From assembly GCA_018818425.1 (NCBI GenBank), contig JAHISB010000046.1, positions 1 through 55,298 on the forward strand: a stretch of DNA of 55,298 nt, written 5' to 3'. The notes below the pieces were generated by a model. The model saw nothing but the letters and a program-made list of their open reading frames with translations, searched no databases and had not been told where the DNA came from. This document shows positions 17,610-27,331 of this stretch, piece after piece. Both the position numbers and the translations under genes were made by a program. Numbering within the stretch: position 1 is the first letter of the stretch; every line of letters starts with the position of its first letter. The DNA is from Patescibacteria group bacterium. Its GTDB lineage: Bacteria > Patescibacteriota > Patescibacteriia > UBA1558 > UBA10009.

Positions 17610-18746
17610 TTAGCTTTGGTATAAATCGATTATCTTTTTAACAATGATGGACCAGCCGTATTTTTCTAACACTTTCTGGCGGCCTGCCTTCCCGTATTCA
17701 ATTATCTCTTGGGGATGGTCTAAAAAATATTTCATCTGCTCGGCTAAATGCTCCGCATCTTTGGGGCGGGCCAGGCGGCCGTCCATTTTTTTATTGACGA
17801 CCTGGCGGACGCCGGGCAGATTAGTGGCAATCACCGGCTTGCCGCAGGCCATCGCCTCCAGCAAAACCATGCCAAAGGCCTCGCTTTTGTCGATTGAGGG
17901 CAAAACAAAAAAATCGCAGAGATTATAATATTTAATCAATTCCCCGTCGGGAATGTAGCCGGCAAAAATAACCTTGTCATAAATACCGAATGATTCAGCC
18001 AGATCGATATAAACCTGCTTTAAATCGCCGTCGCCGACCAAAATTAATTTCAGGTCATCCCTGTCCAGCAGTTGGACGGCCTTTAATAAATAATTGACTC
18101 CCTTAAAATAATGAGCGGAATCAAGACCGCCCACAAATAACACAACTTTTTTATTCATCAGCCCATACTTGTTTTTTAAATTGCCATTGGAAAAAGACGG
18201 TTTAAAAAAATCCGTATCCACGCCGTTAGGTATCTCCGCTATCTTATAGCCATATCTCTGTTGATATTTGGCTAACAACGATTCTGTCAAATAATCCCTG
18301 GAAGTGACAATAATCTTATCGGCCTGTTTAACTAAAATAGGCAAAAACAATAAATTATAAATTTTGAAAATACAGCTCCTCCAGCCCCGGCCCACTAAAT
18401 CCATATGATAATGAAGGATTAATTTATTCTTTTTGCCCTTAAAAAACTTCAACAGCACAATGGCCAGACAGGCGCCGATAAAAGGAAAATGAAAATGGAT
18501 AATCTGATAGCGCCATAACCGCCAGAACAGCTGAAAAACTTCAGCGGCATTGCCGTATCTAAAAGCAGTAGCTAATTTATCAATTTTAAAATAGCTTACC
18601 AAATCCCTGTCAAAAACGCCGCGGCGGGGAGTAAAAACTGTAACATTGTACTTTAAGCTGCTTAACTTATCGGCGATCTGATAGGCCACATTGCCCATGC
18701 CGCCGTGATAAGGCGGAAAGGTGGAAACAACTTGAGCTATTTTCAT
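17610..18746 (-). CDS. Glycosyltransferase family 4
   Basis: TFPPYHGGMGNVAYQIADKL; FVGGLDSAHYFKGVNYLLKA; PSIDKSEAFGMVLLEAMACGKPVIATNLPGV. Confidence 0.95.
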   Translation of the reverse strand: MKIAQVVSTFPPYHGGMGNVAYQIADKLSSLKYNVTVFTPRRGVFDRDLVSYFKIDKLATAFRYGNAAEVFQLFWRLWRYQIIHFHFPFIGACLAIVLLKFFKGKKNKLILHYHMDLVGRGWRSCIFKIYNLLFLPILVKQADKIIVTSRDYLTESLLAKYQQRYGYKIAEIPNGVDTDFFKPSFSNGNLKNKYGLMNKKVVLFVGGLDSAHYFKGVNYLLKAVQLLDRDDLKLILVGDGDLKQVYIDLAESFGIYDKVIFAGYIPDGELIKYYNLCDFFVLPSIDKSEAFGMVLLEAMACGKPVIATNLPGVRQVVNKKMDGRLARPKDAEHLAEQMKYFLDHPQEIIEYGKAGRQKVLEKYGWSIIVKKIIDLYQS

Positions 18747-18798
18747 GTTAGTCATATAAGCTTAAGAGTAAACTTAACATATTCAACTTAACAACATA

Positions 18799-19845
18799 TC
18801 ACCAAATAATCAACCTTTTAACAATCTGCCAATATAAATTGAAAAGTGGATTAATTAATCTTACTAATCGATTATCAATTTCCTGATGCTCAATCCGGCC
18901 GGAAAAATCCCCAACCACTTCTTTGTCTTTTTTAGTCCTCGAGCTTTGAATTTTTTTTCTCTGCTTTAAAATTTTCAACCAGCTGACGGGGTTTAAAAAA
19001 TAGAAATAAACTTTTATTTTTTCTTGCCGCCAGCCGTTGATAAACGACATCATAAATAATCCCAATTCCATAACTATTAAAGCCGGCAGGATTAATATTA
19101 TAGTGCCGCATTTATAATTTTGAAATAAAACTATATAGCGATTCCTTTCCATATAATAATATTTTTTAATGCTGCGGGAGAACTCGTATTGATGATAAAC
19201 AACTGCCTCTGGAACAATGATATTTTGAAATCCAGCCATCCTGATTCGCCAGCCCAGATCCAAATCTTCGTGATACATAAACAAATCGTCGTTGAATAAT
19301 CCAATCTTTTTTAATGCTTCCATTTTTATCAAACAGGCCGCACCGGAGCAATAGTTAACTTTTTGATTCTCATATCTTGTATCTTGTATCTTTTTTCGAT
19401 GACCGCAAGTATAGCCAAAGCCCAGATAATGAATTACATTGCCCAGACTGTTTATTAAATCCTTTTCAGGATAAAGCAGCAGCTTCGGCTGGACAGCGGC
19501 AATCCGGTTATCAGCTTCAATTTTAGAAACCAATTCATCCAAATATCCTTGAGTAATAATAGTGTCCTGGTTTAACAGCATAACATAATCAAAGCCCCGC
19601 TCGCCGGCATAATTAATGCCGATATTATTGCCCCGGGCAAAGCCGACATTTTTTGCCTGCGGCAACAGCCCGACTTGAGGATATTTTTTCTTGATAAAAT
19701 CAACTGAATCATCGGCAGAATTATTGTCAACTATGATAATTTGCTGATTCACAGTTTTCGGCCCATAGTCAAAAATACTCCCTAAAAGCTCCGGGAGGTA
19801 TTTTCTGCCATTGTAATTGACAATAATAATCGCAACTTTTTTCAT
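18799..19845 (-). CDS. Glycosyltransferase family 2 (rhamnosyltransferase-like)
   Basis: IIIVNYNGRKYLPELLGSI, VDNNSADDSVDFIKK, NVGFARGNNIGI, MLLNQDT, FMYHEDLDLGWRIRMAG. Confidence 0.93.
   Translation of the reverse strand: MKKVAIIIVNYNGRKYLPELLGSIFDYGPKTVNQQIIIVDNNSADDSVDFIKKKYPQVGLLPQAKNVGFARGNNIGINYAGERGFDYVMLLNQDTIITQGYLDELVSKIEADNRIAAVQPKLLLYPEKDLINSLGNVIHYLGFGYTCGHRKKIQDTRYENQKVNYCSGAACLIKMEALKKIGLFNDDLFMYHEDLDLGWRIRMAGFQNIIVPEAVVYHQYEFSRSIKKYYYMERNRYIVLFQNYKCGTIILILPALIVMELGLFMMSFINGWRQEKIKVYFYFLNPVSWLKILKQRKKIQSSRTKKDKEVVGDFSGRIEHQEIDNRLVRLINPLFNLYWQIVKRLIIW
19373..19392. repeat. Heptanucleotide repeat (TATCTTG)x2 plus TATCTT inside a GT2 CDS
   Basis: tatcttg tatcttg tatctt. Confidence 0.85.
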
Positions 19846-19854
19846 AGAAACTTT

Positions 19855-20217
19855 TTAATCATCGCCATTTTTATTTTCGATGCTTTTTTCTTTCTTATCT
19901 AAAGCAAGGTGTCTGACTATTTTTGTGATTTCCCTCTGCTGTTTATCGATTTTTAAATATAATCTGAATATTAAATAGAAGATTATCAGAACGGCCACGT
20001 AAACCGCCAAATCCACTCCCCTGCCAATGCCAAAAAACAGAGCCAAATACGAAGTTGTCTGCGGCAGCCAAAAAACAACTAAAACAATTATCCAAATCAG
20101 CAGCCAGCCGATAAACTCCGACGGCTTTAAAATATTATCTTTGAATTTTTTGGTTAGCCGAAAAACAACAAAGGTAACAAATAAGCTGACGATGATTTGT
20201 AAAGGCAGATAGTTCAT
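19855..20217 (-). CDS. DUF2304-like membrane protein
   Basis: Three TM segments, FRLTKKFKDNILKPSEFIGWLLIWIIVLVVFWLPQTTSYLALFFGIGRGVDL. Confidence 0.75.
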   Translation of the reverse strand: MNYLPLQIIVSLFVTFVVFRLTKKFKDNILKPSEFIGWLLIWIIVLVVFWLPQTTSYLALFFGIGRGVDLAVYVAVLIIFYLIFRLYLKIDKQQREITKIVRHLALDKKEKSIENKNGDD

Positions 20218-20322
20218 ATTATTTGAATATTAGATTATTTGATTATTAGTGAGTTCTATTATTCTAATACTCTAATAGTCTAATAATCTATCAATCAAAT
20301 ACTCTAATAGTCTAATAGTCTA
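20217..20322. repeat. Intergenic octanucleotide simple repeat with complementary arms
   Basis: Left: tatttgaatattagattatttgattattag. Right: attctaat actctaat agtctaat aatctatc aatcaaat actctaat agtctaat agtctatt. Confidence 0.85.
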
Positions 20323-20979
20323 TTTATTGATCTTCCCAAAAATGATATCCCGTAAAATCTTAAAGCCGCCCGTTAATCCTTGCCCAAATTCATAATACCT
20401 GATGGTTACAGGAACTTCAAGATATCTTAATTCGTTGTTAACTATCTGCTCTATTATCTCGGACGGATGAGCCATTCTGTCTTGAGTAATCCTGATTTTT
20501 TCCAAAGCTTTGTGGGAAAGCGCCCTAAAACCGTTATGGGCATCGGTGAGTTTGGCGCCGTACATTAAATTTTGAAAAAGCGCGGCCGGCTTAAGAATCA
20601 GCCATTTTTTAAAAAAGGGAGTTTGGCCTGTTTGGTTTAAAAACCTTGAACCCATAACAATGTCGGCCCTGCCTTCGGTTATCGGCTTAATTAATTTGGG
20701 AATCTCGCCGGCCTGGTGCTGGCCGTCGGCATCAAAATGAACAACAATGTCGGCGCCCTTATTTAGAGCATAGCTGTCGCCGGTTTCCAAAGCGGCGCCC
20801 TGTCCCCTGTTGATTAAGTGCTCTAAAACTGTCACGCCCAAATTTTGGGCCAGCTGACGGCTATTATCAGTTGAACCGTCGTCAACAACGATTACTTCGC
20901 CATATTCTTTGACATTATTAATAACCTCGGCTAAATGCGCAGACTCATTGTAACAAGGAATGATGATAAAGGTTTTCAT
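20320..20979 (-). CDS. Glycosyltransferase family 2 (polyprenyl-phosphate mannosyl/glucosyltransferase-like)
   Basis: IIPCYNESAHLAEVINNV, VVDDGSTDNSRQLA, HFDADGQHQAGEIPKLI. Confidence 0.93.
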   Translation of the reverse strand: MKTFIIIPCYNESAHLAEVINNVKEYGEVIVVDDGSTDNSRQLAQNLGVTVLEHLINRGQGAALETGDSYALNKGADIVVHFDADGQHQAGEIPKLIKPITEGRADIVMGSRFLNQTGQTPFFKKWLILKPAALFQNLMYGAKLTDAHNGFRALSHKALEKIRITQDRMAHPSEIIEQIVNNELRYLEVPVTIRYYEFGQGLTGGFKILRDIIFGKINK

Positions 20980-20980
20980 A

Positions 20981-22267
20981 CTATCTTCCTACAGGATAAT
21001 ATTTAAATCCTAGTTTTCTTACTTTTTTATCATCCACAATATTCTTGCCGTCAAAAATCACCGGTTTTTTCATTAAAACTCTGACTCTGTTCCAGCTTAA
21101 ATCGGCAAAAATCGGCCATTCGGTGGCAATAATCATCGCTTGCGAACCTTCTAAAGCCGCGTAAGGCGATTCGCAGAAAACTGTTTTTTTATGAAGCAGG
21201 CACTTGGCGTTGACCATAGCTTCCGGGTCGTAGACTTTGACTTTGGCTCCGGCCTTCTGCAAAATTTTGACAATATCAATAGCCGCTGACTCGCGAATAT
21301 CGTCGGTATTGTCTTTAAAAGCCAGACCTAAAACAGTGATTGTTTTCTGGTTTAAACTGCCCATCACTCTTTTGATTTTTTCGATAAATAACTTTCTTTG
21401 CCTGCTATTAACTTCGATAACCGATTTTAATAATCTAAAATTATAGCCGCTGCCTCCCGCTAATTGACGCAGGGCTCTGACATCTTTAGGAAAACAGCTG
21501 CCGCCATAGCCAATCCCCGCTTTTAAAAAAGCCGGTCCGATTCGCTTATCATAACCCATGCCCTTGGCTACTTCTTCAACATCAGCGCCGACCCTTTCGC
21601 AAAGATTGGCAATTTCGTTAATAAAAGAGATTTTAGTCGCCAGAAAAGCGTTTGAGGCATATTTAATTAATTCAGCGGTCTCGCGCGCTGTAACAATTTT
21701 ATGAGTTTTGATTTTAGCAAAAAGATTCATGACTTTATAGCCGGTCGATTCTTTAACAGCGCCTACCACGATTCTGTCTGGATGAAAAAAATCATAAATG
21801 GCCTTGCCTTCCCGTAAAAATTCCGGACAGGAAACAGCAAAAAACCTGCGCCCGTTCTTTTGGTTAAGAATATCTTCGATCATCTGACCGGTACCGACCG
21901 GCACGGTGCTTTTAGTAATTACTACCTTGCCTGTTTTAGCGTATTTATTGATGTCTTGGGCCACTTGCTTGACATAAGTTAAGTCGGCGCTACCGTCTTT
22001 TTTAGGCGGGGTGCCAACGCAAATAAAAATCATCTCTGCTTTGTTAATCACTTCCGCCAGACTGGCGGTAAAAAACAGGCGGTGGCTTTTTAAATTCTTT
22101 TTTAATAAACGGCCCAGGTCCGGTTCATAAAACGGTTCTTGGCCTTTAAGTAAAGTGTTGATTTTATGGTGATCCTTATCAACGCCAAAAACAGTATGGC
22201 CCAGTTCTGCCAGTCCTATGGAACTGACCAAACCCACATAACCTGTGCCGATGACGATTATTTTCAT
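20981..22267 (-). CDS. ugd: UDP-glucose 6-dehydrogenase
   Basis: MKIIVIGTGYVGLVSSIGLAELGH, TKSTVPVGTG, CPEFLREGKAIYDF, GIGYGGSCFPKDVRAL. Confidence 0.95.
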   Translation of the reverse strand: MKIIVIGTGYVGLVSSIGLAELGHTVFGVDKDHHKINTLLKGQEPFYEPDLGRLLKKNLKSHRLFFTASLAEVINKAEMIFICVGTPPKKDGSADLTYVKQVAQDINKYAKTGKVVITKSTVPVGTGQMIEDILNQKNGRRFFAVSCPEFLREGKAIYDFFHPDRIVVGAVKESTGYKVMNLFAKIKTHKIVTARETAELIKYASNAFLATKISFINEIANLCERVGADVEEVAKGMGYDKRIGPAFLKAGIGYGGSCFPKDVRALRQLAGGSGYNFRLLKSVIEVNSRQRKLFIEKIKRVMGSLNQKTITVLGLAFKDNTDDIRESAAIDIVKILQKAGAKVKVYDPEAMVNAKCLLHKKTVFCESPYAALEGSQAMIIATEWPIFADLSWNRVRVLMKKPVIFDGKNIVDDKKVRKLGFKYYPVGR

Positions 22268-22272
22268 GTTAT

Positions 22273-22374
22273 TAAATGATTAAGGATTAAGGATTGATGA
22301 CTGATGATTAATGATTGAGGATTTATTTGAAAATTGTGTCATTGAAAATTCAATGAAAATTGAAAATTGATTAT
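22273..22374. repeat. Intergenic degenerate heptanucleotide repeat
   Basis: gattaag gattaag gattgat gactgat gattaat gattgag gattt ... Confidence 0.8.
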
Positions 22375-23313
22375 TTATTTCAATCTCTGCTTAAAATCCT
22401 CGATAGTTTCTAAAAGCCCTTTCTCTAAATCAACAACCGGCTGCCAATTAAGTTTTTCTTTGGCTAAGCTGATGTCCGGCTTTCTTTTGACCGGATCATC
22501 CTTGGGCAAATCATAATAAGTAATCCGGTTTTTAGAGCCGCACAGCTCAATCACTTTTTCAGCTAATTCTTTCATCGTGATCTCAAAGGCCGGATTGCCC
22601 AAATTAACCGGTCCAAAATAATTATTGAATTTCATCATTTTTACCATGCCTTGTATCAAATCATCAATATGCATCATGCTTCTGGTCTGGCTGCCATTGC
22701 CGGCTATCGTAACTTCTTTGTTAGAAAGAGATTGTTTAATAAAGTTTGGCAAAGCCCGGCCGTCATCAAATTGCATTCTGGGACCGTAAGTATTAAAAAT
22801 TCTGACTATTTTGACATCCATCTTATATCTTTTTTGATAATCGTAGCACAAGGTTTCGGCGCACCTTTTACCTTCATCATAACAGCTTCTGGGCCCGATG
22901 GGATTAACATTGCCCCAGTAATTTTCTGTTTGAGGATGAACTTGGGGATCGCCGTAAATTTCCGAAGTTGAGGCCTGAAGAATTTTAGCCTTAAACTTTC
23001 TGGCATACTTTAACATGTTGTCCATGCCAATCACGTTGGTTCTAATAGTTTCTATCGGGTCTTCAACATAATGAATCGGCGAAGCCGGACAGGCCAGATT
23101 ATAAATCTCATCAATTTCTCCATCATCATAGGGTTCGGTGATGTCGTGTTCAACTAATTGGAAATTCGGCTTGTCTAAAAGCTGTTTGATATTTTCTTTT
23201 GAACCGGTGAAAAAATTGTCCAGGCAGGTTACCTGATGTCCTTGAGCCATCAAAAAATCGCATAAGTGCGACCCTATGAATCCCGCTCCGCCGGTGACTA
23301 ATATTTTTTTCAT
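22375..23313 (-). CDS. UDP-glucuronate decarboxylase-like SDR (UXS)
   Basis: VTGGAGFIGSHLCDFL, CLDNFFTGSKENI, NLACPASPIHYVEDPIETIRTNVIG, STSEIYGDP, SCYDEGKRCAETL. Confidence 0.9.
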   Translation of the reverse strand: MKKILVTGGAGFIGSHLCDFLMAQGHQVTCLDNFFTGSKENIKQLLDKPNFQLVEHDITEPYDDGEIDEIYNLACPASPIHYVEDPIETIRTNVIGMDNMLKYARKFKAKILQASTSEIYGDPQVHPQTENYWGNVNPIGPRSCYDEGKRCAETLCYDYQKRYKMDVKIVRIFNTYGPRMQFDDGRALPNFIKQSLSNKEVTIAGNGSQTRSMMHIDDLIQGMVKMMKFNNYFGPVNLGNPAFEITMKELAEKVIELCGSKNRITYYDLPKDDPVKRKPDISLAKEKLNWQPVVDLEKGLLETIEDFKQRLK

Positions 23314-24224
23314 AATTCTTGAAAATATTTAGTAGTCCTCTTTATCCCTGACTTCAAATCGATTTTTGACTCCCAGCTTAATTCTCTTTTAGCTTTGTTT
23401 GATTTTAAAACGCTTCTAAAAACTTCTCCCGGAATTGCCTTACGATGCCTTGCCTTTTGATCGGCTATTAATTTGCTGATCATCTGATAGAGCTGATTGA
23501 TTGAAGTTTCTTGGCTGGTTCCAATATTATAAATTCCTTGTCCTTTATTGATTGACTTGATGCAGGAATCAACTACATCTCCCACATAAACAAAGTCTCT
23601 GGTTTGCTGGCCGGAACCGTTGATAAAACACTGTTTATTCTTTAATAAATTATTGATGAAAATAGCCACGACCCCTGCCTCGCCTGCCGGGTCTTGCCTG
23701 GGCCCGTAAACATTTGCCAATCTCAAAGAAACATAATTTAAATTTTTGACTCTTGAATAATAATTCTTCAGATATTTATCAACTGTCAATTTATTGAGGC
23801 CATAGGGCGAATCTGGATTTTCCGGAGTGCTTTCGGGCGAGGGAATTAATTTTGTTTGTCCATAAATTGCTCCGCCTGTCGAAGTAAAGATAAGTTTCTT
23901 TACTTTGGCTGACAGACTATTTTCAATCACATTAACTGAACCTAAAACATTGATGCTGGCGTCTTCTAAAGGATATTTTAATGAATATGGCACGCTCTTT
24001 TGGGCAGCTAGATGAAAAACTATCTCGGGCTTTTCTTTTTTGAATATTTTGTTGAGTCCCGGGTTAACAATATCAAGCTTATAAAACTTGGCTTTTTTAT
24101 TTAGGAATTCTTTTTTGCCGGCAGCAAGATTATCAACGATTACAACTCGGTGATTTTTAGCAATTAACTTGTCTACTAAATGAGAGCCAATAAACCCTGC
24201 TCCGCCTGTTACTAATATTTTCAT
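23310..24224 (-). CDS. NAD-dependent nucleotide-sugar epimerase (UDP-glucose 4-epimerase-like)
   Basis: MKILVTGGAGFIGSHLVDKL; FTSTGGAIYGQ; SPYGLNKLTVDKYL; internal Met chosen as start. Confidence 0.88.
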   Translation of the reverse strand: MKILVTGGAGFIGSHLVDKLIAKNHRVVIVDNLAAGKKEFLNKKAKFYKLDIVNPGLNKIFKKEKPEIVFHLAAQKSVPYSLKYPLEDASINVLGSVNVIENSLSAKVKKLIFTSTGGAIYGQTKLIPSPESTPENPDSPYGLNKLTVDKYLKNYYSRVKNLNYVSLRLANVYGPRQDPAGEAGVVAIFINNLLKNKQCFINGSGQQTRDFVYVGDVVDSCIKSINKGQGIYNIGTSQETSINQLYQMISKLIADQKARHRKAIPGEVFRSVLKSNKAKRELSWESKIDLKSGIKRTTKYFQEL

Positions 24225-24238
24225 ACTGATAATAAAAA

Positions 24239-24376
24239 GTTTCAAGATTCAAGTTACCAAGTATCAAGGAAGTAATAAATTATAAGGTCAAAGTTATAAA
24301 AATTATTTACACCTTGAAATTTATCACTTTAATCTTCCTTGAAAATTGACTCCTGAAACTTGAAACTTATGAAACA
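24239..24376. repeat. Intergenic heptanucleotide-periodic sequence with complementary arms
   Basis: Left: gtttcaa gattcaa gttacca agtatca agga. Right: cttgaaa attgact cctgaaa cttgaaa cttatga. Confidence 0.75.
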
Positions 24377-25525
24377 TTATAGATATTTTTTTAAGATGTC
24401 GACCTTATCGGTTCTTTCCCAGCTAAATTCCGGTTCAGTCCTGCCAAAATGTCCGTAAGCGGCCGTAAGTTGATAAATCGGCCTCAACAGCTGAAGCTGC
24501 TCAATAATTTTGCCCGGGCGGAAATCAAATGCTTCTTTAATAATTTCTTCCAGTTTTTCATCAGTTACCTTGCCGGTTTGAAAGGTATCGACATGGACGC
24601 TGGTTGGTTCGGCCTTGCCGATAACATAAGCAATCTGCACTTCGCATCTTTCGGCTAAGCCGGCGGCCACCGCATTTTTAGCTACGTAGCGGGCCATATA
24701 AGCGCCGGAGCGGTCCACCTTGGAAGGATCCTTGCCCGAAAAACACCCGCCGCCGTGTCGTCCCATGCCTCCGTAGGTATCAACAATAATCTTTCTGCCG
24801 GTTAAGCCGGTATCGCCCTGCGGCCCGCCGATAACAAACCGGCCGGTCATATTAATATAAAATTGGGTTTTTTCGTCTAAGTAATCGCCGCAGACAGGCT
24901 TAATTACTTGTTCCAGTATGTCTTGGCGCAGCTGTTCTAAAGAAACCTTTTCGTCATGCTGGGCTGAAATAATAACATTCTGCAAACGCACCGGCTTATT
25001 ATTTTCGTACTCTACAGCCACTTGAGACTTGCCGTCGGGCCTTAAATAATCAAGAAGGTTATTTTTGCGCACTTCTGTCAGGCGCCTGCTTAACTTATGC
25101 GCCAGCATAATCGGCAAAGGCATAAGTTCTTCCGTTTCACGGCAGGCGAAGCCGAACATCAGCCCCTGATCGCCCGCTCCCTGCTCCTCTGTCGATGATT
25201 TATTTACTCCTTGGGCAATATCAGGCGACTGTTCGTGGATAGAAACTAAAATGCCGGCGTGTTCAGCATCGATGCCGTAAGCGGGATCAGTATAACCAAT
25301 GTTATGCAAAACCTCCCGCGTAATTTTTTGAACATCCACGTAGCCCTTAGTGGTTATTTCTCCTCCCACAATAACCAAGCCGGTCGTGGTAAAACTCTCT
25401 ACCGCTACATGGGAATTGGGGTCCTGGGCAATAAGAGCATCCAGAACCGCATCGGATATCTGGTCGCAAATTTTATCCGGGTGGCCTTCGGTAACTGATT
25501 CGGAAGTAAAAATATACTTGCTCAT
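24377..25525 (-). CDS. metK: S-adenosylmethionine synthetase
   Basis: [64 protein letters not shown]. Confidence 0.98.
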   Translation of the reverse strand: MSKYIFTSESVTEGHPDKICDQISDAVLDALIAQDPNSHVAVESFTTTGLVIVGGEITTKGYVDVQKITREVLHNIGYTDPAYGIDAEHAGILVSIHEQSPDIAQGVNKSSTEEQGAGDQGLMFGFACRETEELMPLPIMLAHKLSRRLTEVRKNNLLDYLRPDGKSQVAVEYENNKPVRLQNVIISAQHDEKVSLEQLRQDILEQVIKPVCGDYLDEKTQFYINMTGRFVIGGPQGDTGLTGRKIIVDTYGGMGRHGGGCFSGKDPSKVDRSGAYMARYVAKNAVAAGLAERCEVQIAYVIGKAEPTSVHVDTFQTGKVTDEKLEEIIKEAFDFRPGKIIEQLQLLRPIYQLTAAYGHFGRTEPEFSWERTDKVDILKKYL

Positions 25526-25545
25526 AATCTTTAAAGATTAAAAAA

Positions 25546-26565
25546 TTAATTATCAAATCTTAACAACTGTTTGTGGGCTTTGGTATAGTCCAAAGTTTTT
25601 TGCAAACCGCTCTCTAAGCTTATTAAAGGATACCAGCCCAGTTTATCTTTAGCTAAATTAACATCTGGCAAACATAAGGAGGTGATAAACTCTAAACGCT
25701 CGCGGTAAACAACTTGGGCAGATGAATTGGTTGTTTGGATAATTTTATCAGCCACTTCGCTTAACAAAACATCGCTATCACTGCCTAAATTAACCGGCTG
25801 GCTTAGATCGCTTTTCATTAATTTGATCAAGCCGTCAACAATGTCGCCGACGTAACAAAGCGTGGTGGAAAAATTTTTATCGCCGTAAATTACCAAATCT
25901 TTGCCGGCCAAAGCGCCCATGATAAAATCAGAAATCATCTGGCCGTCGTTAAGAGCCAGCCTGGGACCGTAAGTTCTAAAAATTCTGGCGATTTTATAAT
26001 CTTTTTTATAATAATTATTATGGGTCGTAATCATTGTTTCGGCGTAACGTTTGCCTTCGTCATAACAACCGCGAGGGCTGATAAAATTTACCACGCCGGC
26101 ATAATCCTCTTTAATTTTTTCCTGACTTTGTCTGTGGCCGTAAACCACCGCCGAAGAAGCGTGTACTAATTCAGCATCATATTTTAAAGCCCAGTCCAAA
26201 ACATTTTTAATGGCCTGGGAATTGGCCAGCAAAGTATCAATGACTAATTTATTAAAATTTTTAGCCGAAGTAGGGCAGGCCAGATTATAAATTTCTTGGA
26301 TGCCAAAAACTTTGATCTGAAATTTCTTCAATTCAGGCAGGTTTTCTAATTCCAATGGCTCCGCAATGTTGTGCTTGATAAATTCAAAGCTGGGATTCTG
26401 CAGTAAAAATTGAATATTTTCGACGCTGCTGGTAACAAAATTATCAAGGCAAATAACATTATTTTTTTTAATCAGCTCTTCGCATAAATGGCTGCCGATA
26501 AAACCGGCGCCGCCCGCGACTAAAATATTTTTTCTTTTTTGAACTGTTGAATTATTCTTTTTCAT
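25546..26565 (-). CDS. UXS-like NAD-dependent epimerase/dehydratase (second paralogue)
   Basis: NILVAGGAGFIGSHLCEELI, CLDNFVTSSVENI, NLACPTSAKNF, HASSAVVYGH, GCYDEGKRYAETM. Confidence 0.88.
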   Translation of the reverse strand: MKKNNSTVQKRKNILVAGGAGFIGSHLCEELIKKNNVICLDNFVTSSVENIQFLLQNPSFEFIKHNIAEPLELENLPELKKFQIKVFGIQEIYNLACPTSAKNFNKLVIDTLLANSQAIKNVLDWALKYDAELVHASSAVVYGHRQSQEKIKEDYAGVVNFISPRGCYDEGKRYAETMITTHNNYYKKDYKIARIFRTYGPRLALNDGQMISDFIMGALAGKDLVIYGDKNFSTTLCYVGDIVDGLIKLMKSDLSQPVNLGSDSDVLLSEVADKIIQTTNSSAQVVYRERLEFITSLCLPDVNLAKDKLGWYPLISLESGLQKTLDYTKAHKQLLRFDN

Positions 26566-27265
26566 AAATTCCCCTTAAATAATTTATTCTTATTTTAATA
26601 AGCTCTAAAAAAGTTTTGGGATAATCAAGCAGTTTAACTCTGGAAGCCGGACGATTTTCCCAAGTTACCGGCAGTTCTAAAATTTTAAACTTCTCCTGTC
26701 TGGCTAAAAATAAAATCTCAAAATCAAAGCCCCAGCGGCTTAAAGTCTGTTTTTGGAAAAGAGGCAAACATTTTTTATTAAATAACTTAAAGCCGCATTG
26801 AGAATCTTTAACGGACGGAACGGCTAATAATTGGATGAGTTTATTCCCCGCTTTGCCCAAACAGACCTTAAACTTAGACTGTGGAATAACCACTTTTGAT
26901 TCTTTAAGGCCTCGCGAGCCAATAATAATGTCGCGCCCTTCTTGGAGCCGTGGCCAAAATTGGTCCAGCTCTTCAATAGCGGTTGAATAATCGGCATCTA
27001 TAAAAAGCAGCCATTCACCTTGCGCAGCCAGCATGCCTGCTTTAACTGCCGCTCCTTTGCCAAGGTTTTTGGCAAAGGAAATAACATGTAAATTCTCAAT
27101 ATTAGCCTGCTCAATCTCGGTTAAAGAATTATCGTTTGAACCATCGTTAACAACTATAATTTCGCTGTTCCATTCTTTATTTTTAAGATAATTGCTTATT
27201 TTACTTAAAGTTTCCCTAATATGCAAAACTTCATTATAAACCGGGACAATAACGCTTAAAAACAT
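26552..27265 (-). CDS. Glycosyltransferase family 2 (dolichyl-phosphate beta-glucosyltransferase-like)
   Basis: VIVPVYNEVLHIRETLSKI, VVNDGSNDNSLTEI, NLGKGAAVKAGMLAAQGEWLLFIDADYST. Confidence 0.93.
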   Translation of the reverse strand: MFLSVIVPVYNEVLHIRETLSKISNYLKNKEWNSEIIVVNDGSNDNSLTEIEQANIENLHVISFAKNLGKGAAVKAGMLAAQGEWLLFIDADYSTAIEELDQFWPRLQEGRDIIIGSRGLKESKVVIPQSKFKVCLGKAGNKLIQLLAVPSVKDSQCGFKLFNKKCLPLFQKQTLSRWGFDFEILFLARQEKFKILELPVTWENRPASRVKLLDYPKTFLELIKIRINYLRGIYEKE

Positions 27266-27282
27266 AGTTTAATCTTTTGCTA

Positions 27283-27312
27283 ATTATACAATATCTATTC
27301 TGATATTGACAA
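27283..27312 (-). promoter_or_regulatory. Sigma70-type promoter for the 26552..27265 gene
   Basis: Minus strand TTGTCA (27307-27312), 18-bp spacer, TATAAT (27283-27288). Confidence 0.6.
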
Positions 27313-27331
27313 GGTTGGGAAAAAAATTGCC

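Noticed and set aside
124-24376. Possible CRISPR arrays in spacer repeats
   Set aside because: Units are 7-10 nt, contiguous and degenerate with no unique spacers; no cas genes.
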